The notes beneath the pieces are model-generated. The model ran no database searches and was not told the DNA's origin. It saw nothing but the letters and a program-made list of their open reading frames with translations. A stretch of DNA of 44,458 bases from Hassallia byssoidea VB512170 (lineage in GTDB: Bacteria; Cyanobacteriota; Cyanobacteriia; Cyanobacteriales; Nostocaceae), in assembly GCF_000817785.2 (NCBI RefSeq), contig NZ_JTCM02000052.1, positions 1 through 44,458 of the forward strand, written 5' to 3'. Shown piece after piece: positions 10,398 to 18,254 of the stretch. The stretch's first letter is position 1, and each line of letters opens with the position of its first letter. The position numbers and the translations under genes were made by a program.

Positions 10398-10418
10398 AGA
10401 CGTTCCGCCGGAACGTCT
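10398..10418 (+). terminator. Hairpin directly after the ArsA-type gene
   Basis: AGACGTTCC pairs with GGAACGTCT around a three-base loop, four bases after the stop codon. No clear T-run follows, so it may be a dispersed repeat used as a transcript end. Confidence 0.55.
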
Positions 10419-10647
10419 GTACAATAGGGAGGAGCGAAGTTAGGAGTTAGAATTACTGATTTTTTTGCTTTATCAGAACTTCTAACTCTCTTAACCAATA
10501 GATGATTATAAGGCAATTAAAATAGGTAAGCTTTAAATAAGATATAGGTTTTTTATAGGGGCACAACATTGTTGTGTCATTAATCATTCAAGGAAATAAA
10601 GAAGAAACAATAAATCATAATATAGGAATCGTAGATGATTTCTGTTC

Positions 10648-10680
10648 AGATTCCCGACTTCTTAAATAAATCGGGAATCT
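10648..10680. repeat. Palindrome related to those at 4349 and 17895
   Basis: AGATTCCCGA pairs with TCGGGAATCT; the loop CTTCTTAAATAAA resembles the centre of the 17895 palindrome with pairing partly lost. Confidence 0.6.
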
Positions 10681-10866
10681 AACTTTTGACGCTCTTTCGT
10701 TCAAAGTATATCTAATATTTGTACTGTGGATATTAGTGATTTTATATTAATAATTTGCCACATTTATGTAAATATAATCAGTGATTTTGCTGAGGACTAA
10801 ATCAGTTATGAAAGAAGACAATAATTATATTTTCTAAAGATTATCTTAATAATTTTAATAAAAGCA

Positions 10867-13800
10867 ATGACCTCTACCACAGAACAAGACTTGCGTGTAA
10901 GTCGAAATCAAGAAAATTTGCTGCGTCGCATAACAAACCGTATTCGTCTGACGCTAGAACTGCAAGATATTCTCATAGCGACAGTGGGGGAGGTGCGTTC
11001 ATTTCTCGGCACAGATCGAGTGATGATTTATAAATTTAATGTCGATAGTAGCGGTCAGGTCATTGCTGAATCGATAAACGATCGCTCGTTACCATCTTTG
11101 TTAGGGCTTAATTTTCCCGCTTCGGATATTCCGCCTGATGCACGGGAATTATTTATTAAATCACGAGTGCGATCGCTTGTAAATGTGGACGAGGGCAAAA
11201 TTGGTCAAAGTTTTGCGTGTGACACCCAAACCAAAGAAATTATATCTGAAGATTTTCGTTATCGTCCTGTAGACCCCTGTCATGTTGAATATTTGACGGC
11301 AATGGGTGTACAGTCATCTCTGGTAGTGCCGATTCTAGAATCGGAAAAACTCTGGGGACTGTTGGTATCTCACCACTCGCAACCGCTTTGTGTTGGCAAA
11401 GATGAACTGGAAGTGCTACAAATTGTGGTAGAGCAGCTAGAGATAGCGATCGCTCACAGTACTCTTTTGACTTTAGCGCACAGAAAAGCTGAACGAGAAG
11501 CGATCGTTAGCCGCATTGCTACATTATTGCATTCACTGCCGACAATTGTATTACAGCCAGCTTTAGAAGCAGCCATTGTTGCTTTTGGGGGTTCTGGTGG
11601 CAGACTTTGTATTAGAAATGAAGCTTTTAATTATCAAAATCGCAGCTTCAGAAGTTTCGCGGAATGTTTGATACCTGGAAGCGATGCTGTCAAACTTTAT
11701 ATCAGCGGACAGCAACCTGCAATACCAGAACAAACAATATATCCATTGATGGAACAATATAGCGTCTGGCAGGAACACTACAATCGTAACTATGATGTTT
11801 GGGCTATTTCAGATATATATCAAACTCCAAATTTACGAAGTTTACAAGCTGCTTTTCAACCAACCAAAATTCGCAGCATCTTGATGATTCCGCTTTATTA
11901 TCGTCAGCAATTACTTGGCTATTTAAGTATTTTTAGAGACGAAATAGACACAGAAACTTTGTGGGCTGGTCAATATGATAGTGACAAGCGGCAACTTTAC
12001 CCGCGTATATCATTTGATATTTGGCGTGAATTTAAAAAAGCACAGGCTCGGAAATGGACGTTTGAAGAGATTGAACTGGCTGAAGAAATCGGCAAACATT
12101 TTGCCTCGGCATGTCAGCAGTATGAATTATACCAACAAGTACAAGCCTTTAATAGCGACTTAGAAAATCAAGTTAAAAAGCGCACCGTTGAACTGCGACG
12201 GACAAGTCAACAGCAACAAGCTGTGTTCAAAGTCATTGCCAAAATTCGTGAGTCTCTTGACACCGATATTATTTTTCAAACAACTACTAAAGAGGTTTGT
12301 CAACTCTTAAAAGTTGATCGTGTTTCTGTTTATCGCTTTGATTCTGATTGGGGTGGTGAATTTGTCGGTGATTTTGAAGCTGCTAGTCCCAACTGGTTGA
12401 ATGATGAGTACAAACTAGGTATTAATACTGTTTGGAACGACACTTACTTACAAGATACACAGGGAGGACGCTACCGCAACAATGAAACATTTGCAGTAGA
12501 TGACATCTACAAGATGGGTTTTGCTCAGTGTCATATCGACAATCTAGAGCAGTTTCAGATTCACGCTTTTGTGCTTGCTCCGATCTTTGTCGGGCAAAAA
12601 CTTTGGGGTTTGCTAGCAACTTATCAACACTCTGGACCTCGGCAATGGCAAGATATTGAAGTTGATTTCTTCAGTCAGATTGCTGCCCAAATCGGGGTCG
12701 CACTCCAGCAAGCTGAATTACTCAAGCAAACACAACAGCAGACATTGAATTTGCAACAAGCAGCAGAACAACAACAGGTATTATTTGAAGTTGTTGCCAA
12801 GATTCGGGAATCTCTCAGCTTGGATGCGATATTTCAAACGACTACCCAAGTAGTTTGTCAATCACTACAAACGGATCGAGTTGCAGTCTATCGCTTTAAC
12901 GCTGATTGGAGCGGTCAGTTTCTTGCCGAGTTTGTTGGTGAGAATTGGGTCAAATTAATTACTCCCCAGATAAACATGGTGTGGGAAGATAGTTATTTGC
13001 AAGAAACACAAGGTGGAAGGTATCGCCAGAATCAAACATTTGCAGTAAACGACATCTATCAGGCTGGTCACTCTGACTGTCACTTTGCTGTTTTGGAACA
13101 ATTTCAGGTAAAAGCATATGCGATCGCTCCCATATTCATAGGGCAACAACTCTGGGGTTTGCTGGCAGCTTATCAAAATTCTGCACCCAGGCACTGGGAA
13201 GCTTCGGAAATCAAATTTTTAGCTCAGATTGCGGTGCAGCTTGGGGTAGCGCTCCAGCAAGCTGAGTTGCTTGCCCAAACCAAGCATCAAGCAGAACAAC
13301 TCGCTCAAGCGCTAGAAGAATTACAACAAACTCAAACCCAATTAATCCAAACCGAGAAAATGTCCAGTTTAGGACAATTGGTGGCTGGTGTGGCACACGA
13401 GATTAACAACCCCATAAACTTTATTTATGGCAACCTCGGTCCTGTGTGTGAATACGCTAACGATTTACTTAGTATGCTAGCTCTTTATCAGCAGCAGTAT
13501 CCGAACCCCAGCCGTGAGATTTGCAATCTAGCTGAAGATATAGACTTAGAATTTATTGCCGAAGATTTGCCCAAAATACTGTCGTCGTTGAAACTAGGAA
13601 GCGATCGCATCCGTCAGATTGTCCTATCTTTACGGAATTTCTCCAGGCTTGACGAAGCCCAGATGAAGCAAGTTGACATTCACCAAGGTATTGATAGCAC
13701 GTTACTGATTTTACAGCATCGTTTAAAACCAACGCCAAACAGTCGCGCTATTGAGGTAGTTAAAGAATACGGCAACCTACCTTTAGTAGAATGCTATGCC

Positions 13801-14169
13801 GGACAATTAAATCAGGTGTTTATGAATGTTTTGAGTAATGCGATTGATGCTTTAGAAGAGTCATTAGAAAAAAACCCCGGACTTTTAAGCGATCGCCCCC
13901 AAATTCGGATTAGTACCGAAGTTATAAACAATCATCAAGTGGTGATTCGCATCTTAGATAATGGTTCCGGAATGCCCGAAGACATCAAAAAGCGAATATT
14001 TGATCCGTTTTTTACCACCAAGCCAGTAGGAAAGGGTACTGGCTTAGGTCTATCAATTAGTTACCAAATTGTGGTAGACAAACACGGTGGTGTCTTCAAA
14101 TGTAATTCGCTACCTGATGGTACGGAATTTTCAATTCAAATTCCGATTACACCTATTCAGCACTTTTAA
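10867..14169 (+). CDS. Multi-GAF photoreceptor-like sensor histidine kinase
   Basis: The 1100-residue cytosolic protein has four GAF domains and a kinase. GAF1 (about 20-200) has the phytochrome motif PASDIP (84-89) and PCHVEYL with Cys138-His139, the place of bilin attachment. GAF2 (about 210-435) lacks these. GAF3 (about 455-625) and GAF4 (about 640-810) have the cyanobacteriochrome-like [11 protein letters not shown] and [11 protein letters not shown] (Cys555, Cys738). A coiled coil leads to a HisKA domain with the phospho-acceptor His844 ([14 protein letters not shown]) and an HATPase domain ([41 protein letters not shown]). It should autophosphorylate in response to light or another ligand. 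No response regulator is adjacent. Its stop overlaps the dnaN stop. Actual bilin binding is inferred from the cysteines. Confidence 0.92.
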   Translation: MTSTTEQDLRVSRNQENLLRRITNRIRLTLELQDILIATVGEVRSFLGTDRVMIYKFNVDSSGQVIAESINDRSLPSLLGLNFPASDIPPDARELFIKSRVRSLVNVDEGKIGQSFACDTQTKEIISEDFRYRPVDPCHVEYLTAMGVQSSLVVPILESEKLWGLLVSHHSQPLCVGKDELEVLQIVVEQLEIAIAHSTLLTLAHRKAEREAIVSRIATLLHSLPTIVLQPALEAAIVAFGGSGGRLCIRNEAFNYQNRSFRSFAECLIPGSDAVKLYISGQQPAIPEQTIYPLMEQYSVWQEHYNRNYDVWAISDIYQTPNLRSLQAAFQPTKIRSILMIPLYYRQQLLGYLSIFRDEIDTETLWAGQYDSDKRQLYPRISFDIWREFKKAQARKWTFEEIELAEEIGKHFASACQQYELYQQVQAFNSDLENQVKKRTVELRRTSQQQQAVFKVIAKIRESLDTDIIFQTTTKEVCQLLKVDRVSVYRFDSDWGGEFVGDFEAASPNWLNDEYKLGINTVWNDTYLQDTQGGRYRNNETFAVDDIYKMGFAQCHIDNLEQFQIHAFVLAPIFVGQKLWGLLATYQHSGPRQWQDIEVDFFSQIAAQIGVALQQAELLKQTQQQTLNLQQAAEQQQVLFEVVAKIRESLSLDAIFQTTTQVVCQSLQTDRVAVYRFNADWSGQFLAEFVGENWVKLITPQINMVWEDSYLQETQGGRYRQNQTFAVNDIYQAGHSDCHFAVLEQFQVKAYAIAPIFIGQQLWGLLAAYQNSAPRHWEASEIKFLAQIAVQLGVALQQAELLAQTKHQAEQLAQALEELQQTQTQLIQTEKMSSLGQLVAGVAHEINNPINFIYGNLGPVCEYANDLLSMLALYQQQYPNPSREICNLAEDIDLEFIAEDLPKILSSLKLGSDRIRQIVLSLRNFSRLDEAQMKQVDIHQGIDSTLLILQHRLKPTPNSRAIEVVKEYGNLPLVECYAGQLNQVFMNVLSNAIDALEESLEKNPGLLSDRPQIRISTEVINNHQVVIRILDNGSGMPEDIKKRIFDPFFTTKPVGKGTGLGLSISYQIVVDKHGGVFKCNSLPDGTEFSIQIPITPIQHF

Positions 14170-15332
14170 CTTCTTAATTGCACCGGCATTGCTAAATAAG
14201 TCATCTTTAAACCGCTTAGTGGTGTAAAAATCACTGGAGTGAGATTTCCATTTAACTGCATTTGAATTTCTTGAGATGGCAAAGCTTTTAAGCCTTCCAT
14301 TAAATATTTGACGTTAAAGGCAATATCTATATCTTCTCCTGATATTTGTGCCGGCATCGATTCAATAGCGCTACCCACATCTTGAGATTCTACAGATAAG
14401 GTAATTTCCCCTGCATCGCCGTCCATGCTGATTTTGACGATATTATTTTTTTGATCGGCTAAGACAGCAATTCGCTCTAAGGTGCTAACTAATTGTCTGC
14501 GATCGAGCGTTAATTGTCGTTCAAATTGACGAGGAATAAGTAACCGATAAGCGGGATATTGTCCTTCTAAAATTCGGCTTGTTAAGCGTTGATTTTGCCA
14601 TTGAAAGACAATTTGACCTTGATCGAAGTATAAGGCTACAGTTTCTTCTTCAGAGGAACTATGAGCCAACATCCGCTCTAGTTCCCGCATGGCTCTGTTT
14701 GGTACAGTTACTTCTAGTTGATTTTCACTGCTAGCAATAGGACTTTCGTTAACTGTTTCTACAACTGCTAAACGATGTCCATCTGTCGCTGCAAATTCTA
14801 GCGCGTCTTGTTTAAGTGTTAAATGCACGCCGGTAAGCACTTGCTTAGTTTCATCGCTACTGGTTGCAAATAAACAACCGCGCAATCCTTCAATTAATGC
14901 AGTGGTGGTAAGATGAATTGCTTCAATATTTTCGATTACGGGTAGTTCCGGATACTCTTCGGCTCCCATTGCTCGCAGCTGATAACGTCCACTTTTGGGT
15001 GTGAGTGTAACAATTATACCTTCGCCGCCTGGGGTTTCGGCGGTACTTGCAGATTCATCTTCTAAGGTGATTTCTCCTTCGGGAAGACGAGAGGTAATAT
15101 CAACGAGTAGTCTAGCAGGAAGTGCGATCGCTCCGGATTGCACAACTTCAGCGCTAAAGCTGGTGCGGATACCCAAACTGAGATCGAAGGCTGTTAAACT
15201 TACAGAGTTAGTTTGAGCATCCGCTTGCAGTAGCACGTTAGCAAGTACCGGATGAGTTGGACGTGATGGAACTGCACGGCTAACGAGTGAGAGGTTGGTA
15301 CTGAGGTCGCTTTGGGCGCAAACTAATTTCAT
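14166..15332 (-). CDS. dnaN: DNA polymerase III beta subunit (sliding clamp)
   Basis: The 388-residue protein is a full-length bacterial sliding clamp with three clamp domains. It starts MKLVCAQSDLSTNLSLVSRAV and ends TPVIFTPLSGLKMTYLAMPVQL, the conserved C-terminal strand. The middle has TDGHRLAVVE, typical of the second domain. It tethers DNA polymerase III to the template during replication. It is not next to dnaA here, as is common in cyanobacteria. Its last 4 bases overlap the convergent kinase gene. No DnaA-box cluster was noticed nearby. Confidence 0.97.
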   Translation of the reverse strand: MKLVCAQSDLSTNLSLVSRAVPSRPTHPVLANVLLQADAQTNSVSLTAFDLSLGIRTSFSAEVVQSGAIALPARLLVDITSRLPEGEITLEDESASTAETPGGEGIIVTLTPKSGRYQLRAMGAEEYPELPVIENIEAIHLTTTALIEGLRGCLFATSSDETKQVLTGVHLTLKQDALEFAATDGHRLAVVETVNESPIASSENQLEVTVPNRAMRELERMLAHSSSEEETVALYFDQGQIVFQWQNQRLTSRILEGQYPAYRLLIPRQFERQLTLDRRQLVSTLERIAVLADQKNNIVKISMDGDAGEITLSVESQDVGSAIESMPAQISGEDIDIAFNVKYLMEGLKALPSQEIQMQLNGNLTPVIFTPLSGLKMTYLAMPVQLRS

Positions 15333-15421
15333 GGTCTGGTCTAGCTGGTGAAGAAATATGCTAGCATCATTGTTGCCAAGAATGTGACTGTGTAGGTAGG
15401 CGAAAACAAATATAAGATAGC

Positions 15422-15499
15422 GTAGGGTGCGTTATGCTTTGCTAACGCACCATTTCAGGCGTTAGCGGTGCGTTAGGCAGGAGCCGTAACGCACCCTAC
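15422..15499. repeat. TGCGTTA inverted-repeat element
   Basis: GTAGGGTGCGTTA at the left end is matched by its complement TAACGCACCCTAC at the right end, with internal copies of GGTGCGTTA between. A related copy is at 35702-35778. It sits between dnaN and rtcB. It looks like a non-autonomous REP/MITE-type repeat of cyanobacteria. Confidence 0.75.
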
Positions 15500-15532
15500 A
15501 ACTATCAAAGCCTACGCTGTTGGGCTAACGCT

Positions 15533-16975
15533 TTAAGCTTTAAAGGTCAAAACCGGACTCAAACGCGCCACAATATCGACCATTTTCGCTTCTACTTGCA
15601 CATCAATCACTGACTGAATCGATTTGTAAGCCGCAGGTGCTTCCTCAATTCTGCGTTCTTCGCGCAGAGTGATGCAGTCTACCCCGGTTAATCTCAGTTC
15701 TGACTCACTTTGCGATGCACCTTGGCGAGTCAGGTCAAAACGGCTACGCACTCTTCCCGCGCCATGTGAAGCGGAATTGCAAAAGGCTGGATTTCCTCTA
15801 CCTACCATCAGATAAGAATAATCACCCATTGAACCTGGGATAATTACAGGTTGTCCTGCATAAGCGGGACAAGCACCTTTGCGAGTTATCCAAGAACCGG
15901 GTTCCTTTGGTAAGGTGATGTTATGCGGTAAGTCATAAACTAACGGTGCTTCTACATCTTTGTAAACTTCTCGCAAACGCAGACGTAATAGTTCTGCTAA
16001 CATCAAGCGATTGATGAAACCATAGTTAGCAGCTGTTGCCTCAGCTTGCAAATAACTAGCAACTAATTCGGGGTGGGAATGCACAGAAAGCGGAAAAATG
16101 TGCGAGTCAGGATACTTCAGACCTTTTTGCCAAGCGGCTTTAGTTTTATCTCGCCACATTCCACCGATGTATTTACCCACATTGCGAGAACCTGAATGAA
16201 TCATAAATGCAAGCTGTCCTTCTCGCACTCGCCAAGCGTGGGCGATCGCACGATTTTCAACTTTATCAATCCGCTGCACTTCTACAAAGTGATTTCCGCC
16301 ACCAATTGTAGCTAATCCGCCATCGCGCACCAGTCCTTCATCGGGTACAAGTTCTTCGGGTGCAAGTTTTGAATTTCCATCCATTGAACCATCTAAGAAA
16401 ATGCGTTGGCTTTCTTGGGCGATTTGCTGCAAATTAGATTTGACAAAGCTGCCTGTAGGTGCATCCAACATCGCATCTAACCAACCGGGAACTCCGTATT
16501 CAAACATGGCGCGGGATGTTTTTGCTGTCATGGTGACATCGCGGGTTCCGAAGAAGTAATCACCTTTCATCAATTCGACAAAGGAATCCCGTTTCGCTAA
16601 AAATTCATCGATTGTCAAATCGGCGACATGCAAACGCATCCCACAATTGATGTCACTCCCGACAGCCGCAGGAATAATTTGACCTTCAGTTTCTACCACT
16701 GAACCAATGGCAATCCCCGCATCACCAGGGTGAAAGTCAGGTGTAGCACAGGCACGGCAAACGCAACCGCCTGCGGGGTGGCGAACGCTTGCGAGATTCG
16801 CTAGCTGCTTGAGTGCTTTCGCTTCTACGGGTAAACCTTCTGGCAGCACCACTTGTGCTACAGGCACATCCGAATTATCACGTAAACGAATTGAATAAGT
16901 TTTGTTGTTGTAAGTTACATTCAAACCCTGTCGCGCTAAAGCACGCAGGAGACGCTTAAGATTTTTTGGCTGCAT
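15533..16975 (-). CDS. rtcB: RtcB-family RNA ligase
   Basis: The 480-residue protein has the RtcB signatures: VGSDINCGMRL with metal ligands Asp108 and Cys111, GGGNHFVEVQ (225-234), HSGSRNVG, and SHGAGR with the guanylylated His404. It should join RNA 2',3'-cyclic phosphate (or 3'-phosphate) ends to 5'-OH ends using GTP and manganese, in RNA repair. Before the first metal motif is an unusual CVCRAC cluster (Cys71, 73, 76) followed by ATPDFHPGDAG, where many RtcB proteins have a PDVHLGKGA-like stretch. No archease or RtcA gene is adjacent. It is likely a divergent RtcB subgroup. Confidence 0.9.
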   Translation of the reverse strand: MQPKNLKRLLRALARQGLNVTYNNKTYSIRLRDNSDVPVAQVVLPEGLPVEAKALKQLANLASVRHPAGGCVCRACATPDFHPGDAGIAIGSVVETEGQIIPAAVGSDINCGMRLHVADLTIDEFLAKRDSFVELMKGDYFFGTRDVTMTAKTSRAMFEYGVPGWLDAMLDAPTGSFVKSNLQQIAQESQRIFLDGSMDGNSKLAPEELVPDEGLVRDGGLATIGGGNHFVEVQRIDKVENRAIAHAWRVREGQLAFMIHSGSRNVGKYIGGMWRDKTKAAWQKGLKYPDSHIFPLSVHSHPELVASYLQAEATAANYGFINRLMLAELLRLRLREVYKDVEAPLVYDLPHNITLPKEPGSWITRKGACPAYAGQPVIIPGSMGDYSYLMVGRGNPAFCNSASHGAGRVRSRFDLTRQGASQSESELRLTGVDCITLREERRIEEAPAAYKSIQSVIDVQVEAKMVDIVARLSPVLTFKA

Positions 16976-17105
16976 GAATACTCCAATGTAAGTCTTATAA
17001 AAGACTTTTGGTTGTGAAGAGATTGGGGAGACTTGGGTTCAGCAGCCGCGTCTCAAGTAATGTAATTCGGTTCCCGGAGTTTTGGGGAAGACGAATTATA
17101 GATGA

Positions 17106-17261
17106 AGTCTTAGTAAAGTTATCAATAACCTTTTTAACACATATTTCTCTCAAGTGACAAGTATTGCGGCTGTTCCTGAAGCAAGTTTCACTTTTGGGTT
17201 ATTAGCTTTTGGGGCTTTAGGTGGAGTGACGCTAAAGCGCAAATTAAACACAATTAAGTAA
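17106..17261 (+). pseudogene. Remnant of a PEP-CTERM-anchored exported protein
   Basis: The frame is open from 17106 to TAA at 17259-17261 and ends AAVPEASFTFGLLAFGALGG, then VTLKRKLNTIK. This is the PEP-CTERM sorting signal pattern: a VPEP-like motif (here VPEA), a hydrophobic helix and a basic end. No start codon with the body of such a protein precedes it; an in-frame TGA stands at 17103. It is read as the tail left after loss of the rest. A free-standing 35-residue peptide from the GTG at 17154 is possible but less likely. Confidence 0.5.
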
Positions 17262-17287
17262 GTGAGCGAAATTAAACGTAAAATATC

Positions 17288-17343
17288 GTAGTGAGCGGTT
17301 TACCGCTCAAAGCTTCGGTTTTAACGGCTAAAGCCGTTACTAC
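17288..17343. repeat. GTAGTAAG-family double-hairpin repeat
   Basis: It starts GTAGTGAGCGG and ends CCGTTACTAC. The first arm folds AGCGGT on ACCGCT and the second ACGGCT on AGCCGT, so each arm pairs with itself. It belongs to the family at 25316, 39176 and 40747. Confidence 0.75.
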
Positions 17344-17404
17344 GTTAAGGAACGTTTATTTATGCCCATCTACTTAGTTAATATTTGAGGTTTTCACTTG
17401 CCAA

Positions 17405-17821
17405 TCAAGTTTTCTCAATCAACGGACAAATTGTATCTTCTGGCTTGATTGGCAAACTTTCCCATCCTGATAGTACTCCTTTTAATTCGCCTCGCAGAGT
17501 TAACAATTGTTCTATCTGGTGGTCAATGTCTAATATTTTATCTTCTAGCTTTTCTTGAATGCGATCGCACGCTGGTTTCCCACCATCATATACTTTCAAG
17601 ATTTCGCCAATTTCTTCTAGACTCAGCCCCAGTTTTTGAGCGCGTTTAATAAATGACAACCGAGTAAGTACATCTGCGGAAAATTGCCGAAAGTTTCCCT
17701 CGGTTCGTCCTGATGACTTGAGTAAACCGAGACTTTCGTAATAGCGAATCGTCCTTATCGGGACTTGGCTTTTGGCTGTTACCTGACCAATTAACAGCAG
17801 TTGATTATCTTTAGTTAACAC
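17405..17821 (-). CDS. MerR-family metal-responsive-type regulator
   Basis: The 138-residue protein has an N-terminal winged helix (IGQVTAKSQVPIRTIRYYESLGLL), the MerR DNA-binding signature, then a dimerising coiled coil and a short metal-loop region. Cys85 (GGKPACDRI) sits where ZntR and MerR carry a metal-binding Cys, whereas CueR has Ser there; Cys132 is near the C-terminus. This favours a divalent-metal sensor, by analogy. It is divergent from the copper ATPase gene across 430 bases, a layout often linking such a regulator to its exporter, but the spacing and the Cys leave that open. No spaced MerR-type promoter was proven. Confidence 0.82.
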   Translation of the reverse strand: MLTKDNQLLLIGQVTAKSQVPIRTIRYYESLGLLKSSGRTEGNFRQFSADVLTRLSFIKRAQKLGLSLEEIGEILKVYDGGKPACDRIQEKLEDKILDIDHQIEQLLTLRGELKGVLSGWESLPIKPEDTICPLIEKT

Positions 17822-17894
17822 GATAGATTTCTCAACTCACACTACAGATAGATAAAAATCAAGCTAAAACCTGATACTAAAATTGACCTTCCTC

Positions 17895-17927
17895 AGATCC
17901 CCGACTTCTTAAAGAAGTCGGGGATCT
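17895..17927 (+). repeat. Long perfect palindrome with T-run
   Basis: AGATCCCCGACTTCTT pairs perfectly with its 16-base complement around one base and is followed by TGTTTTTTC on the plus strand. It has the form of an intrinsic terminator but follows no plus-strand gene; it lies between the MerR gene and the ATPase. It is related to the hairpins at 4349 and 10648. Confidence 0.75.
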
Positions 17928-18029
17928 TGTTTTTTCATAATTGCTTGACTCTCCACCTTACTAGAGATTTTAGAATAGTTTTAGTGAAGCTGACATAAAG
18001 AGTGTACTTTAATTCAGTTTAACGTACTC

Positions 18030-18168
18030 AGGACTTACGCAAGATGACCAAAAAACGAACCACGTTCGCCCTTGGCGTCTCCGTTGGCGCAGCCTCTCCG
18101 ATAGGAGAAGGAGAAGACACGAAGGACACGAAGTAATAAGAGTTTGAGAGGTATTTTGCGTAAGTCCT
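18030..18168. repeat. GGACTTACGC-ended MITE-like repeat
   Basis: The ends AGGACTTACGCA and TGCGTAAGTCCT are perfect inverted repeats, extended outward by a shared GTACT. The 139-bp inside contains ACGAACC and GAAGACACGAAGGACACG segments. Other family members are at 27663, 29105 and 38305. No coding capacity. It fills much of the space between the MerR gene and copA (17822-18254), where no gene is seen. Confidence 0.75.
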
Positions 18169-18254
18169 AGTACTGAAATAATCGGAATCATGATACATGC
18201 GTAAATGCCTTTCTATCCTGCGACTTAGGCATTTGTAATTTGGAATTGTTGAAT

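Larger units (their letters stand above)
10395..10866. other. Gene-free leader of the GAF kinase, with repeats
   Basis: No gene is seen. The stretch has three inverted repeats: the hairpin after the ATPase gene, a GTTAGGAGTTAGAA/TTCTAACTC pair around 10438-10495, and a hairpin at 10648-10680. The last 180 bases are very AT-rich and probably hold the kinase promoter. Confidence 0.55.

Noticed and set aside
14166-15332. Replication origin near dnaN
   Set aside because: No dnaA gene and no cluster of DnaA boxes was noticed; cyanobacterial dnaN is often away from the origin.
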